64,000 nt of DNA from Caulobacter sp. 32-67-35 (lineage in GTDB: Bacteria > Pseudomonadota > Alphaproteobacteria > Caulobacterales > Caulobacteraceae), in NCBI GenBank assembly GCA_002280875.1, contig NCEV01000011.1, positions 1 through 64,000 on the forward strand, given 5' to 3'. The notes under the pieces are model-generated. The model had not been told where the DNA came from and made no database searches. It saw only the letters and a program-made list of their open reading frames with translations. Positions 16,411 through 25,570 of this stretch are shown here, one piece after another. Made by a program: the position numbers and the translations under genes. Each line of letters opens with the position of its first letter. The stretch's first letter is position 1.

Positions 16411-17865
16411 TTACTGGGCGGCTTGGGCCGACGCAGGCGTCGGCCGGGGTTGATCGAGTTTGTAGGCCCGCTTGGGCAGGGTGTAGGTCAGGTCGACGAT
16501 CAGCTCCTGGGCCTCGACGAGGTCCATGCGGTGTTCGGCGACCATGCGGGCCAGGAACGAGGAGTCGACGCGGCGGGCCACGTCGTGGCGGGCCGGGATC
16601 GACAGGAAGGCGCGGGTGTCGTCGTTGAAGCCGACGGTGTTGTAGAAGCCGGCGGTCTCGGTGACCTGCTCGCGGAACCGCATCATGCCTTCCGGGCTGT
16701 CGTGGAACCACCAGGACGGACCCAGCTTCAGCACCGGATAATGACCGGCCAGCGGGGCCAGTTCGCGGCTGTAGCTGGTCTCGTCCAGGGTGAAGAGGAT
16801 GATCGACAGGCGCGGGTCGTTGCCGAACTTGCTGAGCAGCGGCTTCAGGGCGTTGACGTACTCGGTCTGCACCGGGATGTCGGCGCCCTTGTCGCGACCG
16901 TGCGAGGCCAGCAGGCCCACATTGTGATTGCGATGCGAGCCAGGGTGGATCTGCATCACCAGCCCGTCGTCCAGGCTCATCCTGGCCATTTCCGTCAGCA
17001 TCTGGGCGCGGAACAGCTCGGCCTTCTGCGGCGTCACCTCGCCCTTCACCAGGCTGAGGAACAGAGCCTCGGTCTCGGCGTCGCTCAGATCGGCGGTCGC
17101 CGCCGTCGGGTGGCCGTGATCTGACGAGGTCGCGCCCGCCTCGATGAAAGCCAAGCGACGCTGGCGGTGGGCTTCCAGATAGCCCTGCCAGCTATAGACG
17201 TCCTGGCCCGACACCTCGGCGAAGCGCTCGAAGGCGCGTGGGCTACGCTCGTCCTCGAAGTCGATGACCGCGTCGGGGCGATAGGCCGTGATCACATGAC
17301 CGCCCCAGCCACTGTCGCGGATGGCGTGGTGGTGCTTGAGCGTCTCGTGCGGCCCCTCGGTAGTGGCCAGGGTCTCGATGTTGAAGCGATCGAACAGGGC
17401 GCGCGGCCGGAAGGCGTCGGTCGCCAGGGCCTCATTGATGGTGTCGAAATAGAGATCCGACGTCTCGGCGGAGAAGAACACCTCCAGCCCGAACACCTGG
17501 CTGAACACGTGGTTGAGCCAGATCCACGACGGCGTGCCGCGAAACAGGTGGAAGTTCTGGGCCAGCAGACGCCAGGCTTCGCGAGGGTCAGTTCCAGGCA
17601 CGCCATCCTTGGACCGCACCTTCAGCGCGTCCAGCGAGATGCCCTGGCTGTAGAGCATGCGGAACAGATAGTGGTCCGGCGCCAGCAGCAGGTCGGTGGC
17701 GTCCTGGAACGGCGCGTTGGTCGCAAACCAGCTGGGATCGGTATGGCCGTGCGGGCTGATAATCGGCAGCGCCTTGACGCTCGTATAGAGCTCGCGCGCG
17801 ATCGACCGCGTGCGCTCGTCGGCGGGGAACAGTCGATCTTCGTGGAATATCAGGGGCCTGGCCAT
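16411..17865 (-). CDS. uxaC: Glucuronate (uronate) isomerase
   Basis: Protein of 484 residues in the amidohydrolase-fold UxaC family. The metal-binding SPHGHTDPSWF lies near residue 37, and the body shows conserved blocks such as ETSDLYFDTINEAL, GHVITAYRPDAVIDF, MQIHPGSHRNHN and GFNDDTRAFLSIPARHD. It isomerises D-glucuronate to D-fructuronate and D-galacturonate to D-tagaturonate, the entry step of the pathway. GGAG precedes the ATG. A palindromic operator lies 62 bases upstream. It is the first gene of the uxaC-kduI-kduD run, and the divergent reductase and dehydratase genes lie beyond the regulator. Confidence 0.95.
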   Translation of the reverse strand: MARPLIFHEDRLFPADERTRSIARELYTSVKALPIISPHGHTDPSWFATNAPFQDATDLLLAPDHYLFRMLYSQGISLDALKVRSKDGVPGTDPREAWRLLAQNFHLFRGTPSWIWLNHVFSQVFGLEVFFSAETSDLYFDTINEALATDAFRPRALFDRFNIETLATTEGPHETLKHHHAIRDSGWGGHVITAYRPDAVIDFEDERSPRAFERFAEVSGQDVYSWQGYLEAHRQRRLAFIEAGATSSDHGHPTAATADLSDAETEALFLSLVKGEVTPQKAELFRAQMLTEMARMSLDDGLVMQIHPGSHRNHNVGLLASHGRDKGADIPVQTEYVNALKPLLSKFGNDPRLSIILFTLDETSYSRELAPLAGHYPVLKLGPSWWFHDSPEGMMRFREQVTETAGFYNTVGFNDDTRAFLSIPARHDVARRVDSSFLARMVAEHRMDLVEAQELIVDLTYTLPKRAYKLDQPRPTPASAQAAQ

Positions 17866-17926
17866 GGATTTCTCCTGCTTCCTCTCCAGCCGGCGGCTTT
17901 GCGGTCTGCCGCTTCTGACGCGCGCT

Positions 17927-17942
17927 TGGTAACCGGTGTCAT
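17927..17942 (-). promoter_or_regulatory. ACCGGT-type operator upstream of uxaC
   Basis: TGGTAACC/GGTGTCAT is the best-conserved member of the four sites. On the minus strand TTGCAT lies 15 bases before GTTACC, which is part of the operator. The likely -10 element and the repressor site therefore overlap, implying repression by occlusion. Confidence 0.8.
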
Positions 17943-17976
17943 GACTGGATGCAAGCCAGCCCGTCGTCAGGTCAGC

Positions 17977-19056
17977 CTACACCGAAGGCGCAGGGCCCGA
18001 CGACTCCCGAACGACGAGATTGGGTTCGGTCCGCGCCGGATCGCGCTCTTCGCGGCGCTCACGGCGTTCTCGGCCCTCTGCGTCGATCAGCTTTTCGGCC
18101 GCCATCCGCCCGATCTCGCGCGTGGGCGTGTGGATGGTCGTCAAGGGCGGCCAAACGGCCTGGGCGATCTGGAAGTCATCGAAGCCGACGACCGTCAGAT
18201 CCGCCGGTACGTTCAGCCCGGCCTTGCGGGCCGATTGCAGCACGCCGGCCGCCATTTCGTCATTGCCGGCGAAGATGGCGGTGGGACGCGGCGTACGTTT
18301 CAGCAGCTCATCGCCGCATGCCACGCCAGACTCAAAGGTATAGGCGCCCTGAATGATGTCGCTGGGCTCCAGCTTCAGGCCGCGCTCGGCCAGCGCCGCC
18401 TCGAAGCCCCCTCGCCGCTCGTGCGACGAGCGAAAGGAGTCAGGGCCGGAAATGAAGGCGATGCGCTTGTGGCCCAGATCGAGGATATGCCGCGCCGCCT
18501 GGGCGCCGCCCATGCGGTCATGGCCCACGATCATGTTCTCGGGCTTGTCGAGCTCGACCGAGGCGATGCGGATATAGGCGCAACCGATCTCGTTGAGCAG
18601 CTTGGCGACGCGATCGTCCTCCGAAACCGACGGCGGCAGCACCACGCCGTACAGCTTCTGGCGCTCAACGAAGGTGCGAACGTCGGCCAGGAACGTGGGG
18701 CTGGCGCGATTGCAGGGGTGCACGACCAGCTCGAAGCCCGAACCGCGCATGCCGTCCAGCAGGCCCAACTGCATGTTCACGACATACTGGGGATTGGGAT
18801 TGTCGTAGATCATGCCGATCAGGAACGAGCGCCGGAACGCCAGCCCCCGCGCCTGCGGATCGGGCGCATAGCCCCATTCTGCGATGACCGCCTCGATCCG
18901 TTCGCGGGTCTCGTCGCGCACGAAGGGGGACTGGTTGATCACACGCGAAACGGTCTTCTTCGATACGCCGGCCAGCCGGGCGATATCGTTGATCGTGGCG
19001 CGCTTGCGTCCACCCTCCAGGCCGCTCTCGGGTGCGTTGTCGCCCAGCGACGGCAT
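17977..19056 (-). CDS. uxuR: LacI-family transcriptional regulator of hexuronate genes (UxuR-like)
   Basis: Protein of 359 residues. The N-terminal helix-turn-helix reads INDIARLAGVSKKTVSRV (residues 20-37), followed by the hinge and a periplasmic-binding-protein-like effector domain (IAFISGPDSFRSSHERRGGF, AIFAGNDEMAAGVL, TVVGFDDFQIA). It probably represses the cluster and is released by a pathway intermediate. It lies between uxaC and uxaA, and CG-centred palindromes sit in three promoters of the cluster. The start is uncertain: ATG at 19056 has no clear ribosome site, while a GTG at 19077 follows a weak GGAA. The longest frame, from 19227, would overlap the uxaA operator and is unlikely. 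Confidence 0.88.
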   Translation of the reverse strand: MPSLGDNAPESGLEGGRKRATINDIARLAGVSKKTVSRVINQSPFVRDETRERIEAVIAEWGYAPDPQARGLAFRRSFLIGMIYDNPNPQYVVNMQLGLLDGMRGSGFELVVHPCNRASPTFLADVRTFVERQKLYGVVLPPSVSEDDRVAKLLNEIGCAYIRIASVELDKPENMIVGHDRMGGAQAARHILDLGHKRIAFISGPDSFRSSHERRGGFEAALAERGLKLEPSDIIQGAYTFESGVACGDELLKRTPRPTAIFAGNDEMAAGVLQSARKAGLNVPADLTVVGFDDFQIAQAVWPPLTTIHTPTREIGRMAAEKLIDAEGRERRERREERDPARTEPNLVVRESSGPAPSV

Positions 19057-19170
19057 AGGCGGTTTTGAAGAATTCACGGCGTTTCCATGGAGCTTTGAGC
19101 GCTTTCTTTTGTCATACTCTACACACGCGGGCGTCGCCACCAATGGCCGAAACGGACGTTTGCAAGAAAA

Positions 19171-19186
19171 CTGACACCGGTTACCC
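19171..19186 (+). promoter_or_regulatory. ACCGGT-type operator in the regulator/uxaA divergent promoter region
   Basis: CTGACACC/GGTTACCC is the reverse-complement form of the uxaC site. TTGCAA lies 14 bases before GTTACC on the plus strand, mirroring the uxaC arrangement. It is 52 bases upstream of the uxaA start and 115 upstream of the regulator start, so it could control both. Confidence 0.78.
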
Positions 19187-19237
19187 TGCCGTCGAACGAC
19201 ACTTGGCGGCTTAGAAGGTCGCCACACGAAGGCACAA

Positions 19238-20746
19238 ATGACCCAACCGAGCTCTGTTCGCGTCGAATCGATTCACGACGTCGATCCTCGCGACCATGTT
19301 GCGACCGCCCTGCGCGACATCGTCGCCGGCGAGACGCTGAGCCTGCGCGGTCGGTCGGTTCTGGCTCGGGCCGACATCCCCAAAGGCCACAAGATCGCCA
19401 TTCAGGGCGCGGCCGCCGGCCAGGATGTGCTGAAGTACGGCTGGCCCATCGGACGGGCGACGATCGACATCGCCGTCGGTGATCACGTCCACGTCCACAA
19501 TGTCGAGACCAAGCTTTCCGGCGTCGAAGACTATGTCTGGACGCCCTCGGCGCTCGCGCCGGTCGCCGCGCCCACCGATCGCGCCTTCATGGGTTATCGT
19601 CGCCGCAATGGCAGGGTGGGCACCCGCAACGAGATCTGGGTGCTATGCACTGTGGGCTGCGTCGCCAACACCGCCCGCCGGATCGCCGAGAAGGCAAATG
19701 CCCGTTTCGCGGGCCGCACGGACGGCGTCTTCGCCTTCCCCCACCCTTTCGGTTGCTCGCAGCTGGGCGATGACCTGTCGCATACGCGCAAGCTCATCGC
19801 CGCCCTCGCCGGCCATCCGAACGCCGGCGGCGTGTTGATCCTGGGCCTGGGCTGCGAGAACAACCAGCTGAAGACCCTGCTGGACAGCGCGCCGGATCTG
19901 GATCCCGCCCGCCTGCGCGCGTTCACCACCCAGATGGTCGATGACGAACTTGAAGACGGCCTGGCCGCGATCGAGGCGCTGATCGCCCTCGCCGAAAGGG
20001 ACGTCCGGGAACCCTGCCCGGTCTCCGATCTCGTCGTGGGCCTGAAGTGCGGCGGTTCTGACGGTTTTTCGGGTGTGACCGCCAACCCGCTGGTGGGTCG
20101 GATCGCCGACAAGGTCTCGGACGCGGGAGGCACACCGGTGCTGACCGAGATCCCAGAAATCTTCGGCGCCGAGCAGATGCTGCTGGCCCGCGCCGCCAGC
20201 CAGACGGTGTTCGACAGCGCCGTGCGGGTGGTCGACGATTTCAAGCGCTACTTCATCGACAACAACCAGCCGATCCACGAGAACCCCTCCCCCGGCAATA
20301 TCGCCGGCGGCATCACGACCCTGGAGGAGAAATCCCTGGGCGCGGTACAGAAGGGCGGCCGCTCGGCCCTGGTCGAGGTGATCCGCTACGGCGAGCGGGT
20401 GGGCCCGCATGGCCTGACCCTGCTGGAGGCGCCTGGCAATGATGCGGTGTCTTCGACGGCGCTGACAGCGGCCGGCGCGACGGTGATCCTGTTCACCACT
20501 GGACGCGGTACGCCGCTGGGCTTCCCCGCGCCGACGCTGAAGATCGCCTCCAACAGCGGGCTGGCGACGCGCAAGCCGGGATGGATCGACTTCGACGCCG
20601 GCGTGGTGCTGTCTGGCCAGTCGATGGACGACGCGGCCGACGCGCTCATGGACCTGGTCGTCGAAACGGCGTCTGGCAAGGCCACCAAGGCCGAACTCAA
20701 CGGCGAACGTGAAATCGCCATCTGGAAAAGTGGTGTGACCCTGTGA
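19238..20746 (+). CDS. uxaA: Altronate dehydratase (UxaA family)
   Basis: Protein of 502 residues with both halves of UxaA: an N-terminal SAF domain (residues 10-100, including IPKGHKIAI) and the C-terminal dehydratase domain. Recognisable blocks are GRVGTRNEIWVLCTVGC, FPHPFGCSQLGDD, LGLGCENNQ and LKCGGSDGFSGVTANPL, which provides cysteines for iron binding. It dehydrates D-altronate to 2-keto-3-deoxygluconate. The ATG at 19238 has GAAGG upstream. The stop overlaps the GTG start of the next gene (GTGA). The operator at 19171 indicates control by the adjacent LacI-type repressor. Confidence 0.93.
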   Translation: MTQPSSVRVESIHDVDPRDHVATALRDIVAGETLSLRGRSVLARADIPKGHKIAIQGAAAGQDVLKYGWPIGRATIDIAVGDHVHVHNVETKLSGVEDYVWTPSALAPVAAPTDRAFMGYRRRNGRVGTRNEIWVLCTVGCVANTARRIAEKANARFAGRTDGVFAFPHPFGCSQLGDDLSHTRKLIAALAGHPNAGGVLILGLGCENNQLKTLLDSAPDLDPARLRAFTTQMVDDELEDGLAAIEALIALAERDVREPCPVSDLVVGLKCGGSDGFSGVTANPLVGRIADKVSDAGGTPVLTEIPEIFGAEQMLLARAASQTVFDSAVRVVDDFKRYFIDNNQPIHENPSPGNIAGGITTLEEKSLGAVQKGGRSALVEVIRYGERVGPHGLTLLEAPGNDAVSSTALTAAGATVILFTTGRGTPLGFPAPTLKIASNSGLATRKPGWIDFDAGVVLSGQSMDDAADALMDLVVETASGKATKAELNGEREIAIWKSGVTL

Positions 20747-22188
20747 CGGCTCTTCCCGTATCCTCTGCCTTACGTCTTCGCGCCACCAGCAGCCCTGCTG
20801 CGCTCCCGGGCGTGGCCCAGCCGGCCTATGACCGCGACCGGATCACCGTCGGCGTGGTTCACCTTGGCCCGGGCGCGTTTCACCGCGCGCACCAGGCCTA
20901 TTATTTCGACCAACTTCTGACCAACGACCCGCGTTGGGGCATCTGCGCCGTCTCGCTGAAGAGCCCGGGCGTGCGCGACGCGCTCGCGCCGCAGGACGGC
21001 CTCTACACCCTGGCCCAGCTGGATGAGGAGACCACCTTCCGGATCATCGGCTCCATCGTCGAGGTGCTGGTCGCGCCCGAGGATCCGCCGGCCGTCTTCG
21101 CCCGCCTTTCAGCTCCCATGACCCGCATGGTCACCCTGACCGTGACCGAAAAGGGCTACTGCCTGTCCAGCGACGGCGGCCTGGATGAGAGCCATCCCGA
21201 CATCGTCCACGACCTGGCCCATCCCCGCGAACCCGTCAGCGCCATCGGCTATCTGGTCGAGGGATTGCGCCGACGCTTCGCGGTTGGCCTGCCGCCCTAC
21301 GCGGTCGTCGCTTGTGACAACCTCGCCGACAACGGCTGGCGCCTGAAGGCGGCCGTCACAGCGTTCGCCGCCAAGGTCGATCCCGAACTCGCCGCCTGGA
21401 TCGAGGCTGAAGGCCGCTTCCCGCGCACGATGGTCGACAGCATCACCCCGGCCACCGACGACGCCCTGAGCGCGCGGGTCGAAACAGCCACGGGCCTGAA
21501 CGACGCATGGCCCATCCAGCGCGAAGCCTTCACCCAGTGGGTGGTCGAGGACGTTCTGGGTTCGGACGCCCCGGACCTTGCCAGCGTCGGCGTCACCCTG
21601 ACCGACGACGTTCGCGGCTTCGAGCGGGCCAAGCTGCGCCTGCTGAACGGCGTGCATTCCACCCTGGCCTATGCCGGAATCCTGCGCGGCCATGAAACCG
21701 TGTTCGAAGCGATCAGCGACCCGGTCCTGGCCAAGCTGGCGCGTGATCTGATGATCGAGGACATCATCCCCACCCTGACGCCCCCGCGCGGCATGGACCT
21801 GCCGGCCTATGCTGAGGCGATCCTGAAGCGCTTCCGCAATCCGGAGATCCGGCACCTGCTGGCCCAGATCGCCTGGGACGGCTCGCAAAAACTGCCGTTC
21901 CGGATTCTGGGCACGCTGGGCGAGGCGCTGGACGCCGGACGCTCGGTTGATCGCCTGGCTATACCGCTGGCGGCCTGGATGCGCTTCATCCGCCTGCGGG
22001 CCTCGGCGGGTGAAAAGATCGTCGACCCGCTGGCCGACAAGCTGGTCGCGGTCGCGGCGATGTGCACGGGCGACGCCAGGGCGGATGTCGCGGCGTTCGT
22101 GGCGCTGGATGCCGTATTTCCGGCCAGCCTGGCGGCGAACCCCGCCTTCGTTGGCGCCCTTGAGAAGGCCTATGCCGATCTGGGCTAG
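20743..22188 (+). CDS. uxuB: Mannitol dehydrogenase family oxidoreductase (fructuronate/tagaturonate reductase)
   Basis: Protein of 481 residues in the long-chain mannitol dehydrogenase family. The N-terminal NAD-binding strand reads GVVHLGPGAFHRAHQ, and the catalytic motif KLRLLNGVHST (Lys, Asn, His) lies near residue 305. It reduces fructuronate to mannonate or tagaturonate to altronate. The sequence resembles UxuB more than UxaB, but being co-translated with UxaA argues for tagaturonate use, so it may serve both. The GTG start lies within the uxaA stop. No mannonate dehydratase gene is in the window, so the mannonate branch would need a gene elsewhere. Confidence 0.85.
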   Translation: MTALPVSSALRLRATSSPAALPGVAQPAYDRDRITVGVVHLGPGAFHRAHQAYYFDQLLTNDPRWGICAVSLKSPGVRDALAPQDGLYTLAQLDEETTFRIIGSIVEVLVAPEDPPAVFARLSAPMTRMVTLTVTEKGYCLSSDGGLDESHPDIVHDLAHPREPVSAIGYLVEGLRRRFAVGLPPYAVVACDNLADNGWRLKAAVTAFAAKVDPELAAWIEAEGRFPRTMVDSITPATDDALSARVETATGLNDAWPIQREAFTQWVVEDVLGSDAPDLASVGVTLTDDVRGFERAKLRLLNGVHSTLAYAGILRGHETVFEAISDPVLAKLARDLMIEDIIPTLTPPRGMDLPAYAEAILKRFRNPEIRHLLAQIAWDGSQKLPFRILGTLGEALDAGRSVDRLAIPLAAWMRFIRLRASAGEKIVDPLADKLVAVAAMCTGDARADVAAFVALDAVFPASLAANPAFVGALEKAYADLG

Positions 22189-22194
22189 ATCGAA

Positions 22195-22758
22195 CTAGCG
22201 CGTGACGCCCCGGCCGGTGACGACCGGGGCGACCGTTCTGGCCAAAACCATCAGATCGAACCCGAACGTGCGCCGCGCCAGATAGTCGGCGTCCAGCGCC
22301 ACCTTGTCGGGAATGGACAGCTCGTCCCGCCCGTTGATCTGGGCCCAGCCCGTGACGCCGGGGCGAAGGTGGTCGACGCCGGCGGCCCTACGCGCGCCGA
22401 TCAGGTCGTCCTGATTGAACAGGGCCGGTCTGGGACCGACCAGACTCATGTCGCCGACCAGCACACTCCAAAGCTGGGGCAGCTCGTCCAGGCTGAGGCG
22501 ACGCAACGGCGCGCCGATGGGGGTCAGCCAGCGGTCGGGATCATCGAGCAGATGGGTCGCAACTTCCGGCGTATCGATCCGCATCGTCCGAAACTTCGGC
22601 ATCGAGAACAGCTGCGAGCCCCGGCCGACCCGCTGCGACCAGTAGAGCCCCGGTCCCGGCGAGGTCAGGCGGACCAGCAGCCAAAGCACGGCCAGCGGCG
22701 CCAGCAGGACCAGCAGTCCCAGGGCGGCGGCCGCGACGTCGAAGACGCGCTTCAGCAT
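22195..22758 (-). CDS. Short bacterial sugar transferase (undecaprenyl-phosphate glycosyl-1-phosphate transferase type)
   Basis: Protein of 187 residues consisting of the PF02397-type catalytic domain with one N-terminal membrane hairpin (VAAAALGLLVLLAPLAVLWLLV). Motifs are PKFRTMR, LRRLSLDELPQLWSVLVGDMSLVGPRP (read as LSLDELPQLW plus VGPRP) and GVTGWAQINGRD. Such enzymes attach the first sugar phosphate to the lipid carrier for exopolysaccharide, holdfast or O-antigen synthesis. It lacks the four-helix N-terminal region of larger WbaP/PssY proteins. It begins 10 bases after the tipN stop and is probably co-transcribed with it. The next gene, uxuB, converges. Confidence 0.88.
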   Translation of the reverse strand: MLKRVFDVAAAALGLLVLLAPLAVLWLLVRLTSPGPGLYWSQRVGRGSQLFSMPKFRTMRIDTPEVATHLLDDPDRWLTPIGAPLRRLSLDELPQLWSVLVGDMSLVGPRPALFNQDDLIGARRAAGVDHLRPGVTGWAQINGRDELSIPDKVALDADYLARRTFGFDLMVLARTVAPVVTGRGVTR

Positions 22759-22768
22759 CGGCCTGCGA

Positions 22769-24240
22769 TCAGGCCAGGTCGCCGGTGGCGGCGTCCAGTA
22801 GCAGATAGGCGCGGCCAGCGTCCGACGACAGCAGCGCGGCCACGAGGAAGCCTTCGCGGTCCTGGCCGCCAGCTTCCTCGATCATCCCCGCATAGCGCTT
22901 GAGGAAACGCTCGGCATTGGCCCGCAGGGTCGCGTCCGAGAACAGGCGTCGCACCAGCCGGCGGATGGCGGCCGGGGCCAGGCGCTTGACCACTTCGCGG
23001 GCGCCGGAGGCGTCACGGGTCTGGATGGCGGCGGCGATCTCGTCGATCCGGCCGCGCGGCAGCAGGGCATGCGGGTCGATGCCCATCGCCGAGATTTCGG
23101 CGGCGAGCTTTTCGCCCAGGGCCGCATCGCCCGGCGAGCTGTTCTCGATCCCCGACAGCAGCGAGCGCCAGGACCAGCCCTGTCCGTCCGGTCCTTCTGG
23201 CGCGGCAGGCGGAGCGCCCCGGCCGCCGGCGGTGTCGAACACGGAGCGAAACTCGTCGTCGGTGGCGGTCGGCGTCAGGCGCAAACGCGGCCGGTGGCCG
23301 GGCTCCTCGGCCAGCAGATCGTCCTCCGGTTCGGCCAGCGGCTGCGGCGCGATCGGCGGCGGCGGCGGCGGCGGCGCTGCGGGAGCCGGCGCAACCTTGG
23401 CCCTGACAAGCGGCGGCGGGCTGGGACGGGCCGGCGTCGATCCGCCCATGGCGGCGGCGGCTTCGCTGAGCGCGTCATAGTTGCGGCGTACGCGATCCTG
23501 GAAGGCCTGGTCGATCGCCGCCGTTTCTTCAGCCGTGCGGCGCGCCGCAGCCATCAGGTCTTCGAGGCCCTGCTCGATGGAGGCCCGAACCTCGACGGCC
23601 TTCTGCAGGGCCTCGGCCGGCATTTCGGCGGTGCGTTGGCCAACCTCGTCCAGCATCGCCTCAAGCTCGCCCAGGGTGCCGCGCGCGGTCAGAACCGCCT
23701 CGGCCAGCTTCTGGGCCGTACGGGCTCCGGCCTGTTCGACCATCTGGGCCGACTGCTCGATCAGATCGCGCGCCTCTTCCATGCGCGCCTCAAAGACGGT
23801 GTCGGCCTTCTGGCCGGCGGCAAAGGCGATCTCGTTGAGTTGATCGACACGGCCACGCGCCGAGTCGACGCGCGCATCGACGCCCTCGCTGGCCTTCAGC
23901 GCCGAAGCCGCAAGGGCTTCCATCGCCTGCTTGAGCTCGATCTCCAGACCCTCGCGCTGTCCGGCGGCGGCGTCGGAAATGGCAGTGAGCACCCTGTTGG
24001 TATCTTCCACCAGACTGTCACGCTCGGCCTTGGCGTTGTCAGCCATGGCCTTGAACTGCTCGGAGGCGGCCGAGATCAGGCCGCGCAGCACCTCGGCCCC
24101 CATGGCCGCGACATCGCTGAGCTCGGTCGCGCCGACCCGGGTGTAGGAGACAAACTCGGTCAGCTGCGCCGTGCGGGTTTCCGTCTCGGCGGCGAAGTCT
24201 TCCTGTTCGGACCGCAGCGACTGGCTGGCCGCAACCAGCG
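22769..24240 (-). pseudogene. tipN: TipN-like polarity protein, C-terminal part (frameshifted)
   Basis: This frame holds the long Ala/Glu/Arg-rich coiled coil, a proline-rich stretch near its middle, and a globular C-terminus (SRQ-free, with DPHALLPRGRIDEIAAAI and LLSSDAGRAYLLLDAATGDLA). The first in-frame ATG is at 24103. However, the frame reads as coiled coil well upstream of it (ALVAASQSLRSEQEDFAAE, TEFVSYTRVGATELSDVAA), back to about 24240, where it joins the N-terminal part after a one-base shift. TipN marks the new pole in Caulobacter and helps orient division, flagellum placement and chromosome segregation. A separate gene starting at 24103 is less likely, because no membrane anchor would remain. 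Confidence 0.8.
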
Positions 24241-25410
24241 CCGCGCGCTCATCTGGTCGCCCAGACCCTGGCCGGCGGTTTCCAGCCGCGCGATCTGGCG
24301 CGAGATGTCTTCAGCGCCGACGCGCGCGGCGTCAGAGGCTTCGGCGGCGGCGGCGGCCAGATCGGCGGCGCGCGCCGCCAGGGCGGCCTCGGCTTCGCGA
24401 AGCTGGGTTTCGGCCAGGTCAGAGGCCTCGGCGACCATCCGCGCCTGACTGCCAATGGCGTCGACAACAGCGGTGGACCGCGTGTCCAGGGTGAGGGACA
24501 GGGTCTCCAGGGCCTGGCGCTCGTGGCCAAGCCCCTGCGCCAGCTGGTTGGCCATGCGGGCAGAGTCGGCCGCGGCATCCGCGAGACGCGCGGTCTCCTC
24601 GGCCAGCGACTGGCGCAGCGACAGGATACGTTCGCGCGCCTCGTCGGCGGCGATGGTGGCGCTGTCGATCTGGCCGCGAATGGCTTCCACGGCGCCAGAA
24701 GCGCCCGCAGCCGCCAGAACGGCTGGCGTCACCAGACGATCGGTAAGGGTCCGCGTACGGCGCAGCTCGGCCGAAACGCCCAGAGCCTGGCGGAGCAGAT
24801 AGGCGCCCAGCAAGGTGAGCAACGCAGGGCCGATCGCCAGACCGGCAAAGACCGCCAGGGCGAAGCCTTCAACCTTCAGGGCCGGGACGTCGCGGGCATA
24901 GCCCAGCGCGAAGGCGATCGGCGCCAAGGCCCAAAGCGCGGCTGCGGCGACGGCGAATGACCAGAACAGGAAAGCGGGCATGGGGCCGCGCTCGGAACGG
25001 TCCGGCAGCTCGAAAGCCTCTGTGGGCCGTCGCAAGTCTGCCGAGGCTTCGCGCGTTTCAGCGCGGGCCGGCGCGGTCTCGCGCTCGGGCTCGACGACAG
25101 GTGCGGGCGGCTGAGCGGCGCTGGTCGCCAGAGACGTCGCGCTGGGCGGCGTCGGTTCGAACGAAGCCTGGGAGGGCTCGCTGATCCGCCCTCGACGCGA
25201 CGCGGCCCGCGCCCGGGGCGATGAAGGCTCCGGCGCCGCGATCTCGAGATCAAGGTCGGTTTCGCTCATTGGCGGATCGACAGCCGCGGCGGCGTCAGCC
25301 TCCGCCTCGTCCTCGGCAACCGAGGCTTCGGGCGAGGAGACTTGATCCTCTACGGGCGCCTCCACGGGGACGGCGGAGAAATCGAGCGGTTGGCGCTTCT
25401 TAGGCTTCAT
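24160..25410 (-). pseudogene. tipN: TipN-like polarity protein, N-terminal part with membrane anchor (frameshifted)
   Basis: It starts MKPKKRQPLDFSAVP, followed by an acidic Ala/Glu/Pro-rich region of about 130 residues. Two membrane segments follow (AFLFWSFAVAAAALWALAPIA and FALAVFAGLAIGPALLTLLG), then coiled coil. After GQGLGDQMSAR the frame turns into an unrelated basic tail and stops at 24160. Adding one base near 24238-24246 (a GC-alternating stretch) restores a continuous protein of about 880 residues, the size I recall for Caulobacter TipN, with the same two-helix-plus-coiled-coil design. An in-frame TTG lies 18 bases upstream, but the ATG at 25410 is preferred. The neighbouring uxaA and sugar transferase genes match my memory of tipN context in Caulobacter. 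Confidence 0.82.
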
Positions 25411-25570
25411 ACACAGCCAGGGTCCCAAGGCGGTCAGCGAAGGGCGAAGACAGTCAACGCGCGCCCTGCCCCCGCGTAGAGAATGAACCTAGCGGCGAAA
25501 CGCCCGCGCGCAAAGCGGCTTCGGTTGAGTTTTAAGGGCTTCACGTCGTCGCAGCGCGCCGAGCGCAGCT

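Noticed and set aside
14605..19068. Very long plus-strand frames (839 and 633 codons) opposite kduD, kduI, uxaC and the LacI-type gene
   Set aside because: They are shadows of real genes on the minus strand, with no recognisable motif and no ribosome site.
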